Below, in pieces: positions 34,948-43,883 of a stretch of 46,833 nucleotides of DNA. A model generated the notes under the pieces. The model ran no database searches. It was not told the origin of the DNA and worked only from the letters and a program-made list of their open reading frames with translations. Origin of the DNA: an uncultured bacterium (lineage in GTDB: Bacteria; Cyanobacteriota; Vampirovibrionia; Obscuribacterales; Obscuribacteraceae); contig CAILLX010000241.1 of the NCBI GenBank assembly GCA_903835185.1, positions 1 through 46,833 on the forward strand. Direction: 5' to 3'. Made by a program: the position numbers and the translations under genes. How positions within the stretch are numbered: position 1 is the first letter of the stretch; each line of letters starts with the position of its first letter.

Positions 34948-35541
34948 TCAGGACAGGCAGCCGGCGCCACTGGAGCTGATTGGCACCAGGTCGTTCAGCC
35001 CGGCTCTGACGTATGGTTCAGCTTGTCTTGAACACAAGATTACAATCCCCCTGAGCACCGCAGGCTCCTCGAATTCGGCGAACTTCTCAGTTACCAGCCG
35101 CTTGAGAATGTCTGCCAATAGAGCGAAGTTGAGGGTTGAGCAAACAGAGGTTCTGGAGGGGAATGGGATAGTCACGTTGTCAGCCCCGAGTTTGATTGCT
35201 TGATCAATCAGCTCGCTGAAGTTCCTCGAAATTGCTGCTCGATCAAGCACCCGGTGGCGTCCTTTGCCAATCAGAATCTGGTGCTGTTGAAGAGCGTCTC
35301 CTTTCGTTGCCGATACAAAGTCAAAACTAATTGAATCAACAACGCTAGCAGAACGCTTTGCTGCTTTTTTCTTGGCCGGCACTGGTGGAACCTTATCCTC
35401 CGCCGCAGCGCAGCGAGCAAGATGCATGCCAGCGAACTTTGTCAGAAGGAGCAAATCTGTGTCGAAGTTTGCTGCTACTTCACAGCACGCAACTACTCTT
35501 CTACGTCCCATTTCGGCAAGAATCGTTATGCTTGGTACCAT
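34948..35541 (-). CDS. Uncharacterised protein, possible macro-domain-like fold
   Basis: This soluble protein of 197 residues has no signal peptide. The start MVPSITILAEMG has AGGAGG upstream and is well supported. A lysine/alanine-rich linker lies near 57-66 (KKKAAKRSAS). The C-terminal half reads GADNVTIPFPSRTSVCSTLN, then a helix, then VLRGIVILCS. This order (beta strand with IPFP, helix, beta strand) resembles the end of macro domains, which bind ADP-ribose, but the similarity is weak and the phosphate loop is not recognisable. Function is open. Confidence 0.6.
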   Translation of the reverse strand: MVPSITILAEMGRRRVVACCEVAANFDTDLLLLTKFAGMHLARCAAAEDKVPPVPAKKKAAKRSASVVDSISFDFVSATKGDALQQHQILIGKGRHRVLDRAAISRNFSELIDQAIKLGADNVTIPFPSRTSVCSTLNFALLADILKRLVTEKFAEFEEPAVLRGIVILCSRQAEPYVRAGLNDLVPISSSGAGCLS

Positions 35542-36621
35542 GACAGTCCTCCTTCACCTCTCACGAGAGGTCGCTTTGACAAGACAACCGGTGTGCACTG
35601 CTGCGGAGCGTTGTGGCAACACTGCTCTCTGGGCAAGAGGCAATTACTGGTTGGATCTGGTCAATTAATGAAACTGCGCTAACGCTGGAAACGTGTAAAC
35701 CACCTGAAGTGCTGTAAATTCAAAAACAACTGCCAGTAACCTAGGCAATCCCCGCTATCAATATCAATGCATCACTCATTAAGCGCAGCTCACAACTTCT
35801 CTAATTTGGCTTTCATTTACTCTTCTTTCAATCGAATTATCAGTCGGAAACTTTTGCCAACTTCAAAAGCCGCTCTCTAGCCAGCTTTTGAAGCCCCGGA
35901 AAAGCATACTCAATCTAGCGCAGTTGGACGACCTTGATTCCGCCTGGCAGAAAAAGAAGATGTGAGATCTTGACCTACCGTAACACTATCTCTTAGTGCA
36001 CTCACAACAACAAAGAGCACGGCATGGCATTTCATCTTTATGATTTATTTACAGGAGTTGCGCTAGGCATCACAGACGGTGGCAGGTTAAGAATGTAAAT
36101 CGACACTGCGCTAACGGCACCAACCAATCTGGCATTAATGTCAATCAATCTTTGCTCTCCAGATGCGCCATGAAACGCCCCCGCCAATGCCTTAAGCAGC
36201 CAGCTCGCCAACCGAACCAAGCATTGGCACTAGCCCCACCATACTTTGGAAATTCAAGTAAGCCGGACAACCACACTAGTAGTGAGATTACAAAATAGTG
36301 CGACAGCGCTGGGCCTTGTAATCTCACTACTAGACATGCCGGCTGGAAATACTCATATAACTGCACATTAACGTGACATAGCTAACTCGTTCTTGCTAAG
36401 TTGCTTTTATTCACTATAAATACCACCTCATACGTAACAGTTTCATCTTTGAACTTATAAGTACATCACATCAGCTTCGAGCACCACTTAACGGATTTCT
36501 GTCCGCAACTGTTTGTTAACAGGCTAAGTGAAAAGACTGCGCCTGCAACTCTTCTGTCTGAACAATCAAACTTCTGCCGGACGCATGAGTTTGTTGTTAA
36601 ACAAGAAGTGGAAGGAGAAAC
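35542..36621. other. 1.1-kb gene-free stretch
   Basis: No frame here has a ribosome site or recognisable protein. It holds a perfect 10-bp hairpin CTTCAAAAGC/GCTTTTGAAG (35861-35893) and the second MITE-like copy (36276-36333). The rest is AT-rich. A small RNA cannot be excluded. Confidence 0.45.
36276..36333. mobile_element. MITE-like element, compact copy 2
   Basis: CTAGTAGTGAGATTACAA (36276-36293) is an exact reverse complement of 36316-36333. The 22-base centre contains GACAGCGCTGGGCC, similar to GACAGCGTTGGTCC in copy 1. The whole element is only 58 bases and could fold into one hairpin. It lies in a gene-free stretch. Confidence 0.7.
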
Positions 36622-37191
36622 ATGAACAAAGTGATGGTATGCGACCCGGCAACGAAAAGACCTTTCGAGAGTTTCGTTGCCGAAACAACTACCTACGTCT
36701 GCTTGCCTGAAAGCACCGAATATCAGCTTTCCGTCCAGGCAACACAGCCTGGATGGCTGGCAATTGAATCTTCAGGAGAAGAAATATTCGACTGCCCGGT
36801 CAACCAGATACAACGCTACCTCAATCTCAGACCTGTCCTTACCGCGCCTCGAGCCTTGAGGACAGCAACTTGCGGTTTGGGTTATGCACGGCGCCAGAGG
36901 CTGCACGAATTTACAGCAGTGATCAAGCACGGCACCGGTCTGGGAGCTATCGTGACTGCCACATTTACCTTCGAGCTGTTGGCGCCCACCGCCTATAAAC
37001 AAGCCTACACAGGACACCTCAAAGGCAAACCAGGACCCGAGAAGCTGACATTGCCGCTCCAACAGATCATTGTCGACTGGCCGGAAGAACAGAAATGCAA
37101 GCATTGCCACAAACTTCTCCAGTCCGGAGAGAGCAGATGCCGGCAGTGCAGTTCGGGTAGGAAAGCTGCAGGACAGCAGCAGGCTAGCTGA
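36622..37191 (+). CDS. Uncharacterised protein with C-terminal zinc ribbon
   Basis: This 189-residue protein begins MNKVMVCDPATKRPFESF, with AAGGAG six bases before the ATG. Residues 1-155 look beta-rich and soluble with no family I recognise. The C-terminus has a zinc ribbon, CKHC and CRQC (about residues 159-177), followed by a basic tail. The next gene (a TPR-like protein) starts 100 bases downstream on the same strand. The ribbon suggests protein or nucleic-acid contact; the role is unknown. Confidence 0.65.
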   Translation: MNKVMVCDPATKRPFESFVAETTTYVCLPESTEYQLSVQATQPGWLAIESSGEEIFDCPVNQIQRYLNLRPVLTAPRALRTATCGLGYARRQRLHEFTAVIKHGTGLGAIVTATFTFELLAPTAYKQAYTGHLKGKPGPEKLTLPLQQIIVDWPEEQKCKHCHKLLQSGESRCRQCSSGRKAAGQQQAS

Positions 37192-37291
37192 AATCACTCG
37201 TTGCTTGCTGTTTGCCTTCTAGAACAACTTCAACAACTGCAAATACTCCTCTGGCTGCCGCCAGTTGACACCATAATTGAAAGGGACATAA

Positions 37292-37945
37292 ATGGATTTC
37301 AAGGAAAAGAATGCCGCCTGTCAAACCCAAAACGCACAGTTCGCACCGTCTACACCACCGAGAAAAGGACTGCTTTTCGAGACAGAGCTCCTGGATGTCA
37401 GCTTTTGCGAGAACCTGATCAATCTAGGATTCCACGCTGCTCATACCGCCGAACGCGCAGATCTGGCCGAAAAGTTCTTGTGCCTTGTATCCGAAATCTT
37501 GACAGGCAACCAGTCTCCCCTGTCCGAGGAGACTTCCTGCCTGGCGCGCATCAACCTGGCTGAGCTTTATTACAACAAGTTCAGCCGCTATGACGAGGCT
37601 GAAGCTATTTTGAGGAGCACACTTCATTCCATCCAGGACACCATCGGACTCAGGCACTGCTACACAGCGCTGCTCTTTGCCAATTTAGGCGAGCTCAAAG
37701 TCAAACAAGGGCATCGGGCAAAAGCCCTCACCTACTACAAACTCTCCTGCGCCACGTTCGAGTCCATCACACTGGACAATTTCCGCACACTCTCACTTTA
37801 CGCCTCAGTTGCTTCTGATTATGCCGACTTGCTGAGCAAAGCAGGCAATCCGAAGCTGTCCAAGACAACCTCTCGTCGAGCCGAGACGATCAAAGCTGCA
37901 GCAGCAGCTCAGCGCCAGGAAGAATGTCAGGGTTGCCAACATTAG
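37292..37945 (+). CDS. TPR-like helical protein
   Basis: This 217-residue protein has no signal peptide. From about residue 85 it has helical pairs that fit tetratricopeptide repeats: INLAELYYNKFSRYDEAEAI, then LFANLGELKVKQGHRAKALT, then a third. TPR proteins mount partners in complexes. A CQGC motif lies at the very end. It shares strand with the zinc-ribbon protein 100 bases upstream and may be its partner. GGGA lies about six bases before the ATG. Confidence 0.65.
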   Translation: MDFKEKNAACQTQNAQFAPSTPPRKGLLFETELLDVSFCENLINLGFHAAHTAERADLAEKFLCLVSEILTGNQSPLSEETSCLARINLAELYYNKFSRYDEAEAILRSTLHSIQDTIGLRHCYTALLFANLGELKVKQGHRAKALTYYKLSCATFESITLDNFRTLSLYASVASDYADLLSKAGNPKLSKTTSRRAETIKAAAAAQRQEECQGCQH

Positions 37946-38225
37946 CATCACTCCCTGGCATACATAACAGGCTCTATAGTCTCCTGCTCCGGTTTCAGCA
38001 CACATGAGCTCGACCTACGGAGATTAATCGACTTCCGCTCCCAGCACTAACGGCTCCTCCACCTGGGGAGAAGCTGCTAGTGCCGGGAGCACACTCTGCC
38101 ACCATTTTCTTTTGCCGTTCCAGTCCTGAACTCACTGCAGGTGGTGATGCGGTAGATCACGCCAGCAAAAAGTTTCAGTCAGTTAGCCAGGACACGCCAT
38201 AAAACAATCGAAAAGGAGCAAGACA

Positions 38226-39341
38226 TTGTCTCGACAAAGCAAAGGTCAACGACCAGTGCGGCGTGGGACCCACAGCCAGCCAAAGATTGTCAATCAGGCA
38301 GGCTCTACCGACGCACTTGCCCAGCCGGACTCAACGGCATCCACAAAGCCGCAGAAGCCGGTCAGACTGTTCTCTTATGTGGAGCAGGAGGTCTCCTTTT
38401 CAAGCAGCAATGCCAGCCTCTCCGGCACAGTCACACAGCCTGACTCGAACACTCCAGCTCCTGCAGTCGTGCTCATCCACGGCTCAGGCGGGCACACACG
38501 CGATGAGGTCGTTTATGGGCACACCGTCTTTGCCGTCCTGGCAGACCACCTGACCAGCCGCGGCATTGTAGTGTTGCGTTATGACAAGCGCGGCATTGGT
38601 GCTTCGACAGGAGAGTTTGCCAGTGCCACAGTCCCTGATTTTGCCGACGATTCTCTGGCAGCTGTAGAGTACCTGAAGACACACCCAGGAGTCGACCCCG
38701 GGCGGATCACACTGATTGGGCACAGTGAAGGCGGGCTGGTTGCCCCTATGGTGGCACTGAGAACGACAGCTGTACGCTCAATCATCTTGATGAACGGGCC
38801 GGCGCTGCCAGGAGGCGACATTGTCGTCAGCGAGACTGCCGTCATCTTGCGCTCGCAAGGTGTGAGTGAAGAGGAGATCAAGGTTGTCTTGGCACAACGG
38901 GTAGCTATCCATGAGATTCTCAAGTCTGATCTGTCAGCAGAAGACGCTCTCCAGGAGATCGTCTCTATTTTGCTCGACTTCCAAAATGTCACTGATGAGC
39001 TGCGTAACGCTGTCACAGAGCAGCACAAACTGCTCGTAACGCCCTGGTACCGCGGCTTCATCCGCTACGATCCACGCCCTGCCCTCTGGCAGCTCACCTG
39101 CCCGGTGCTTGTGCTGGCAGGCGAAAAAGACGCGCAGGTGCTTGCCGACGACAATCTGCAAGCATTTCACGACATTTTTGCAGGCAGCGGCAACACGCAG
39201 GTGGAGCTGATAAAACTCCCGGGGCTCAACCACATTCTCCAGACTTGCAATACCGGCTTAATGGACGAGTATGGAGAGCTTGAAGAAACTCTCGCCTACG
39301 CAGCAATGCACATCATGGCAGACTGGGTACTCAAGCATTAG
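38226..39341 (+). CDS. Alpha/beta hydrolase
   Basis: This 371-residue serine hydrolase has an oxyanion loop VLIHGSGGHTRDE (about 82-94), a YDKRGIGAS strand, and the nucleophile elbow IGHSEGGLVAP with Ser near 168. The acid is probably in LAGEKDAQV and the His in LPGLNHILQ. It resembles the YqkD/dienelactone hydrolase-like group; the substrate, probably an ester or peptide, is unknown. The start is TTG at 38226-38228, chosen because AAGGAG lies seven bases upstream; residues 1-55 are polar and low complexity. A clear terminator follows at 39446. Confidence 0.92.
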   Translation: MSRQSKGQRPVRRGTHSQPKIVNQAGSTDALAQPDSTASTKPQKPVRLFSYVEQEVSFSSSNASLSGTVTQPDSNTPAPAVVLIHGSGGHTRDEVVYGHTVFAVLADHLTSRGIVVLRYDKRGIGASTGEFASATVPDFADDSLAAVEYLKTHPGVDPGRITLIGHSEGGLVAPMVALRTTAVRSIILMNGPALPGGDIVVSETAVILRSQGVSEEEIKVVLAQRVAIHEILKSDLSAEDALQEIVSILLDFQNVTDELRNAVTEQHKLLVTPWYRGFIRYDPRPALWQLTCPVLVLAGEKDAQVLADDNLQAFHDIFAGSGNTQVELIKLPGLNHILQTCNTGLMDEYGELEETLAYAAMHIMADWVLKH

Positions 39342-39445
39342 GAACTCAGCCCTGCTGAGCGACAAGCACAAATACTGCCAACCTTAAACATAGGGCAGCG
39401 TGCACATACTGAAACTGCACTACCCTTTGTCCGCCTACAGACAAG

Positions 39446-39480
39446 AAGGCCGATCGTAGTTGATCGGCCTTTTCTTTTTA
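39446..39480 (+). terminator. Rho-independent terminator
   Basis: AAGGCCGATC (39446-39455) pairs perfectly with GATCGGCCTT (39462-39471), followed by TTCTTTTT. It lies 105 bases after the alpha/beta hydrolase stop. Confidence 0.8.
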
Positions 39481-39516
39481 CCATGGATGCCACTACCGGC
39501 GGTGGCATCCATGGTA
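39479..39516. repeat. 15-bp perfect hairpin
   Basis: TACCATGGATGCCAC (39479-39493) and GTGGCATCCATGGTA (39502-39516) pair perfectly with an 8-base loop. It sits between two convergent genes, directly after the terminator, and may act as the terminator for the nucleoside operon on the minus strand. Confidence 0.55.
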
Positions 39517-39561
39517 TCAAAATGGCACCGCTTCCTGTATTCCGAGGCACACCAGGCGTTA

Positions 39562-40392
39562 TCAGGATTTCAAGTTGGTAATAGCAGCACGGAACAACTT
39601 GTCGAGTCTAAGAGACGCTGCTCTGGCCGCCTTGAGCACCTCTTCATGACCGTCGATCGCCTCGTCAGTCCAGACATTGGTGACAACTGACACACCGGCA
39701 ACTTGTGTTGCGGTGCCTGAAGCCGCTACCAGTTCAGGCACTGTAGACATACCAACTGTATCAGCAGAAAGCCGCCTGAGCATCTCAATTTCAGCATGCG
39801 TTTCATAACTGGGACCGATCAGCCCGGCATAAACTCCTCTACGCAACGGGCGGAAGCTGCCGTCGGAAGCTGCCAGTTTTTCACCTACCAACCAGAGATG
39901 GCGAGTCAGATCGTTTTCGCAATCAAGAGCAGGCGCAGACAGTGCCGGCAGCAAACCTGTTTCTCTCAAAGACGGGTTGAGATGATCGCGCACACCTGTG
40001 ATGAGCATCAGATCACCAATGGCAAAACTGTGATTCAATCCGCCTGCAGCATTAGTCAGATAGAAATTGGGTACGCCCCACTCGACCACGACCCTGGCCG
40101 GCAGTGTGACAACATCCCAGGCGTGTCCTTCATAAAGATGAAAGCGTCCGCGCAGAACAGCCACCAGTTTTCCGTCCACACGCCCAATCGTAAGTGACCC
40201 GGCATGTCCGACAATAGTTGGAGATATGCCAAAAACTTGATCGAAAGAGAAAGATTGCTGCTCTGTCAGCTCCTCCAACACTTTAACACCAGAGCCGAGC
40301 ACAACAGCTGCAATAGGAACCTCTTTGCAGACATGGCGCAAGAATTCCACAGCTTGAGACACAGACTTAGCACTAGTAGCTGTATGAGCCAC
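39562..40392 (-). CDS. punA: Purine nucleoside phosphorylase
   Basis: This 276-residue enzyme splits purine nucleosides with phosphate to base and ribose-1-phosphate. It is the trimeric type II kind: VVLGSGVKVL (phosphate loop), GRFHLYEGH (His and Tyr near the active site), LTNAAGGLN, and the base-binding VYAGLIGPSYETHAEIEML with VGMSTVPE. The GTG at 40390-40392 is preferred, since GGAGG lies eight bases upstream; a TTG at 40398 adds two residues. It begins two bases after the PNP-like gene ends, in an operon with deoB, which converts the ribose-1-phosphate product. Confidence 0.95.
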   Translation of the reverse strand: MAHTATSAKSVSQAVEFLRHVCKEVPIAAVVLGSGVKVLEELTEQQSFSFDQVFGISPTIVGHAGSLTIGRVDGKLVAVLRGRFHLYEGHAWDVVTLPARVVVEWGVPNFYLTNAAGGLNHSFAIGDLMLITGVRDHLNPSLRETGLLPALSAPALDCENDLTRHLWLVGEKLAASDGSFRPLRRGVYAGLIGPSYETHAEIEMLRRLSADTVGMSTVPELVAASGTATQVAGVSVVTNVWTDEAIDGHEEVLKAARAASLRLDKLFRAAITNLKS

Positions 40393-40394
40393 GA

Positions 40395-40919
40395 TCAATT
40401 CCCTCCGCCATTTTGAAGAACATCTAACAGTTGGGCGTCAAGAGCGACGCCCTCAAGGACAACTATACCTAATACCCTCCACTGAGCATGCGCTGCCACA
40501 ATCATGGTCGGCACCAGGTTGTAGCAGTAGAAGTCAGCTCCTAACGACCTGATCAAGTTAAGCTGATCGGCAGAAGGCACTACACCAGGCCTTAACCCGG
40601 CAGCAATTCCACGTGGTAAAGCCGATAGCAGGTCGGTAATATAGATATCATTGACTGAAGGAAAGCGCTCACCGGCAGGATCATTAGGACCAACCAGTGG
40701 ATTGGAGCCGCTCAGATTGAGGTGATCTTGCACCACATATGGAACCAGCTTTCGCAGTGCAAAACCGCGATCAATCACAATGAGCGTCTTGACTCCTCGA
40801 CTGTTTCTAATGGAAGACAGCACCTGATCGTCATAAGAGCGAGGATGCTCAAACCCAGCAACACTACCGGTGAAGTCAATCCTTTTTGCCTGTTTCAGTT
40901 CAATCATTGATAAACCCAT
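40395..40919 (-). CDS. Degenerate PNP-like protein
   Basis: This 174-residue protein resembles the second half of type II purine nucleoside phosphorylases. DHLNLSGSNPLVGPND at 65-80 followed by GERFPSVNDIY matches the family DHINLxGxNPLxGPN segment, and LIRSLGADFYCYNLVPTMIV matches the place where true PNPs have LxALGADAVGMSTVPEVIV. The catalytic Glu of TVPE is Thr here and the Met is Asn-Leu; the phosphate loop and the RxHxYEG segment are missing. It is therefore probably inactive and may be regulatory or structural. The ATG at 40917-40919 follows the deoB stop by one base; the gene ends two bases before punA. Confidence 0.8.
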   Translation of the reverse strand: MGLSMIELKQAKRIDFTGSVAGFEHPRSYDDQVLSSIRNSRGVKTLIVIDRGFALRKLVPYVVQDHLNLSGSNPLVGPNDPAGERFPSVNDIYITDLLSALPRGIAAGLRPGVVPSADQLNLIRSLGADFYCYNLVPTMIVAAHAQWRVLGIVVLEGVALDAQLLDVLQNGGGN

Positions 40920-40920
40920 C

Positions 40921-42186
40921 TCAACCCACCTTAGAGAGTTCCGGAATAAATGCCACGCCTGGACCCTTCCATTCAAGACCCAACCAGAAAGCCACAGTAG
41001 CTGCAATATCCATAAAGCCCTGCCTTGTACCAAGCTTACGCTCGCCAGCCGGTGTCTTGCTGAAAGCTGGCGAATAGCTCAAGACGGGCACCAGCTCACG
41101 CGTATGATCAGTACCTGGCGCTGTAGGATCGTTGCCGTGGTCTGATGAAATCACGAGAAGATCTTCATTGCTCAACGAGCTGATGAGCTGAGGAAGCCAT
41201 TTATCAATTGCAACAAGCGCTTCAGCATAACCTTCAGCGTTGCGCCGGTGCCCGTAGACCATGTCTGTGTCAACAAGATTGGTAAAAATGACTTGCGCAG
41301 TCTGCGGGGCGTTATCAACTATAGCCAGCGGCTTGAGATCCAGCTCACCGAGCATGGCAGCCAGTGTGACATTAAGCCCGTCCTCATTGTTTGCTGTATG
41401 TCTGGCATGCGTCAAGCCTTGCTTGGCAAAAATATCTTCAATCTTGCCTATGCCGAGAACGCCTAAGCCTTCTGCCACGCAAGCATCAAGCAAGGTCGGA
41501 CCGTGCGGCGGTACTGCATAATCACGCCTCTGGGCATTAAGTCTGTAGTACTCACCTGGACTGCCCGCAAACGGTCGAGCAATGACGCGCCCGACTCTGT
41601 GCAGTCCCTGCAAAATCTGGCGAGCAATTTCACACCAGCGATAAAGAGTCGCAAGCGGGGTGGTCTGCGTATGGCAAGCTATCTGAAAAACGCTGTCACC
41701 GCTTGTATAGACAATCGGATAGCCTGTCTTTTGATGCTCTTTCCCTAGATCAACAAGTATCTCAGTGCCTGAAGCCGGCTTGTTGGCAAGCACACCTTTA
41801 CACCCTGTTTCGTCGATAAACTGTTGAATGATCTCTGGCGGAAAACCATTAGGGTAAAGCGGAAAGACTGTCTGATTCACCAGCCCCATCATCTCCCAGT
41901 GTCCTGTTTGTGTATCCTTGCCCAGGGAGCTCTCTTGCAGCTTGCCGTAAAAGCCGGATGGATCTGCCACCGGCTCAACTCCAGCAAAAGAGTCGATATT
42001 ACCCAACCCCAGGCGAGCCAGATTGGGCAGCTGCAAACCACCAACTCGTCCGGCAGTGTTGCCAAGCGAATTGCAATCAGACCGATCGCCAAACCTGTCA
42101 GCATCCGGTGCCGCACCTACCCCACAACCATCAATAACTAGAATGAGAGCGCGCCGACTGCCCTTCCCTCTATCCTGCTGGGACAC
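40921..42186 (-). CDS. deoB: Phosphopentomutase
   Basis: This 421-residue alkaline-phosphatase-fold enzyme interconverts ribose-1- (or deoxyribose-1-) and -5-phosphate in nucleoside breakdown. Metal-binding motifs are present: LVIDGCGVGAAPDAD at the start, DTQTGHWEMMG, FTNLVDTDMVYGHRR and ISSDHGNDPT. The length is a little over the usual 390-410. The start is GTG at 42184-42186 with GGGAGG just before it. It leads the operon with the PNP-like gene and punA, a fitting order since punA produces its substrate. Confidence 0.96.
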   Translation of the reverse strand: MSQQDRGKGSRRALILVIDGCGVGAAPDADRFGDRSDCNSLGNTAGRVGGLQLPNLARLGLGNIDSFAGVEPVADPSGFYGKLQESSLGKDTQTGHWEMMGLVNQTVFPLYPNGFPPEIIQQFIDETGCKGVLANKPASGTEILVDLGKEHQKTGYPIVYTSGDSVFQIACHTQTTPLATLYRWCEIARQILQGLHRVGRVIARPFAGSPGEYYRLNAQRRDYAVPPHGPTLLDACVAEGLGVLGIGKIEDIFAKQGLTHARHTANNEDGLNVTLAAMLGELDLKPLAIVDNAPQTAQVIFTNLVDTDMVYGHRRNAEGYAEALVAIDKWLPQLISSLSNEDLLVISSDHGNDPTAPGTDHTRELVPVLSYSPAFSKTPAGERKLGTRQGFMDIAATVAFWLGLEWKGPGVAFIPELSKVG

Positions 42187-42901
42187 ACTAACCTCCCGGC
42201 ATAAAATGCCTGGAACAAAAACGTGAATTAATTGTATCCCAAACTAACGCCCTGTAGCCCCGGAGCTTGTCTTCTGCCTCTTGGCTGGACATGCCAGTCA
42301 ACCTGTGGCAGGAGCCGCGGCAACTGCAATGGGTGGGCACGGGCAGCAGCTGCAGTGAGCAACACTGGCAGAAGCAGCAAAGATGACTTTTGTTTCAGGC
42401 GTCGTCAACCAGGTGAATTGTAAAGAGGACTTACTGAGGGCAACAAAGCCTAAGCTAAACACAGTTGCTCTTATATTTAGACACCCAAAAATTTGGCTTT
42501 CCCTCTGCCTGCACCTGACCGGAAAGACGCTACACCGTAGAAACCCCACTGAACTGCAACGCTAGATAAAGATCATGCTTGAGATCTTATTTTCATCTTT
42601 GTTAGGGTCAACACATTAGCTTGTTCAACCCAACTTTAGAAAAAGATCACAAAAACCAACAAACAGTAATTCCGTCTACGTCTCAACGCATTGCGACAAC
42701 CAAGTAGTTGGTACGTGGATGATTTATCTAAACGCGCAGGTTGAACTGGCGAAAGACACAGTCCTTTTTGGGCTTTGGGAAAACGCTTCACCACCACAAG
42801 AAAGGAGCTACCGGGCACCGCTTCAAGAAGAATCCAAACCTCACTGAGGCTGGGCTGCAAGCCAGCACTGTGAGGAGATGTTCAAAGAAAGGGTGATCAC
42901 A
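42187..42901. other. 0.7-kb gap upstream of deoB
   Basis: No gene is supported. Minus-strand frames at 42298-42549 and 42636-42860 lack ribosome sites and recognisable proteins. The gap should hold the promoters of deoB and of the repeat-protein gene at 42902. Confidence 0.4.
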
Positions 42902-43582
42902 ATGAGAAAGCTTTCCTTCCTCTGCTTCATGACGACAATCGCCATGCTGTTCCTCGCCCAGCCCGCTACGGCTCAAAGGCATGGGGGGTCCAATAACGGC
43001 GGCTACCGCAACCCCGGTGTCTACAGCAACCCGCGTGGCGGCTACAATCCGTACACCGGCGGCACCTACAACAACGGCGGCAACTATAACCACGGTGGCG
43101 GCTACAACAGCGGCAACTATAACCGCGGTGGCGGCTACAACAGCGGCAACTATAACCACGGTGGCAACTACAACGGCGGCAACTACAACAACGGCAACTA
43201 TAACCACGGTGGCGGCTACAACAGCGGCAACTATAACCACGGTGGCAACTACAACGGCGGCAACTATAACCACGGCGGCAACTACAACAACGGCAACTAT
43301 AACCACGGTGGCGGCTACAACAGCGGCAACTATAACGGTTCCGCCTTCCGGTACCCGCATCTCGGATATGGGCATCCCGGGTACTGTCGCCCAGGCTATG
43401 GGATGTTCCCTGGTGGCTGCCTACTGGTCTTTCCGGCCTACCCTGGTTACTACTGGAGCCAGGGAGCAGACTGGGTCTGGGACGCGCACTTAGGCGAGTA
43501 CGTGGAAGTCGTCTGGTATGAACAATACCAGTTCTACGGCTTCTACAGCCGGCACTTCGGTGTCGTAATCGGCGTCCGCTAG
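42902..43582 (+). CDS. Secreted Asn/Gly/Tyr repeat protein
   Basis: This 226-residue protein has a signal peptide (MRKLSFLCFMTTIAMLFLAQ, cleaved near TAQR). Residues about 45-145 are tandem units of the type GGGYNSGNYNHGG and GGNYNGGNYN. A C-terminal aromatic domain follows, with GHPGYCRPGYGMFPGGC and EYVEVVWYEQYQFYGFYS. It is probably a surface or extracellular structural protein. The frame opens at 42878, but the ATG at 42902 begins the signal peptide and has AAAGGG upstream. Long frames on the opposite strand here are shadows of the repeats. Confidence 0.8.
   Translation: MRKLSFLCFMTTIAMLFLAQPATAQRHGGSNNGGYRNPGVYSNPRGGYNPYTGGTYNNGGNYNHGGGYNSGNYNRGGGYNSGNYNHGGNYNGGNYNNGNYNHGGGYNSGNYNHGGNYNGGNYNHGGNYNNGNYNHGGGYNSGNYNGSAFRYPHLGYGHPGYCRPGYGMFPGGCLLVFPAYPGYYWSQGADWVWDAHLGEYVEVVWYEQYQFYGFYSRHFGVVIGVR
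43054..43335 (+). repeat. Tandem GGYNSGNYNHGG-coding repeat
   Basis: Short units coding GNYNHGG and GGYNSGNYN recur many times with near-identical bases (for example AACTATAACCACGGTGGC). This length of identical sequence is prone to copy-number change. Confidence 0.8.
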
Positions 43583-43609
43583 GGAAGCGTCAGTCCTGGC
43601 GAATCGGCA

Positions 43610-43666
43610 CATGGAGCGGCGGAGATGCTGCGCTAAGTCGTTAGCGCAGATCTCTGCCGCTCTGTG
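43610..43666 (+). terminator. Very long 3' hairpin after repeat-protein gene
   Basis: CTGCGCTAA and TTAGCGCAG pair around a GTCG loop (43628-43649). Outside this, GAGCGGCGGAGAT (43614-43626) pairs with ATCTCTGCCGCTC (43650-43662), with one G-T pair and one bulged G at 43627. The stem has about 22 paired positions, plus a few weaker pairs outside. No T-run follows. It starts 28 bases after the stop. Confidence 0.6.
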
Positions 43667-43883
43667 CTGCCTGTCACATTACCGCCTTGTAGCCGCCATG
43701 AAGTCTTTCCTCCATTTGGTTCTTTGTTTCTCCTTACGCCCGCATCTAGTATACGCATTATGCTTCACAGCTCTTCGACTTAAGGATCTGGTCATTTTCT
43801 GGTATAACTTTAGAGGCTAGCTTAGCTGCGCTAGTATCAGGACAAAACTAACACATAAAAAAATAACCGGTCGGGGGATGTCC

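Noticed and set aside
36038-36366. Minus-strand frames of 60 and 73 codons
   Set aside because: One crosses the MITE-like element; neither has a ribosome site.
42298-42549. 83-codon cysteine-rich minus-strand frame
   Set aside because: The composition looks accidental and no ribosome site is seen.
43054-43335. Regular repeats considered as a CRISPR array
   Set aside because: Units are contiguous coding repeats without unique spacers; no cas genes nearby.
42788-43493. Long antisense and alternative frames rich in Val/Ala or Thr/Ala
   Set aside because: Shadows of the YNHGG repeat in other frames.
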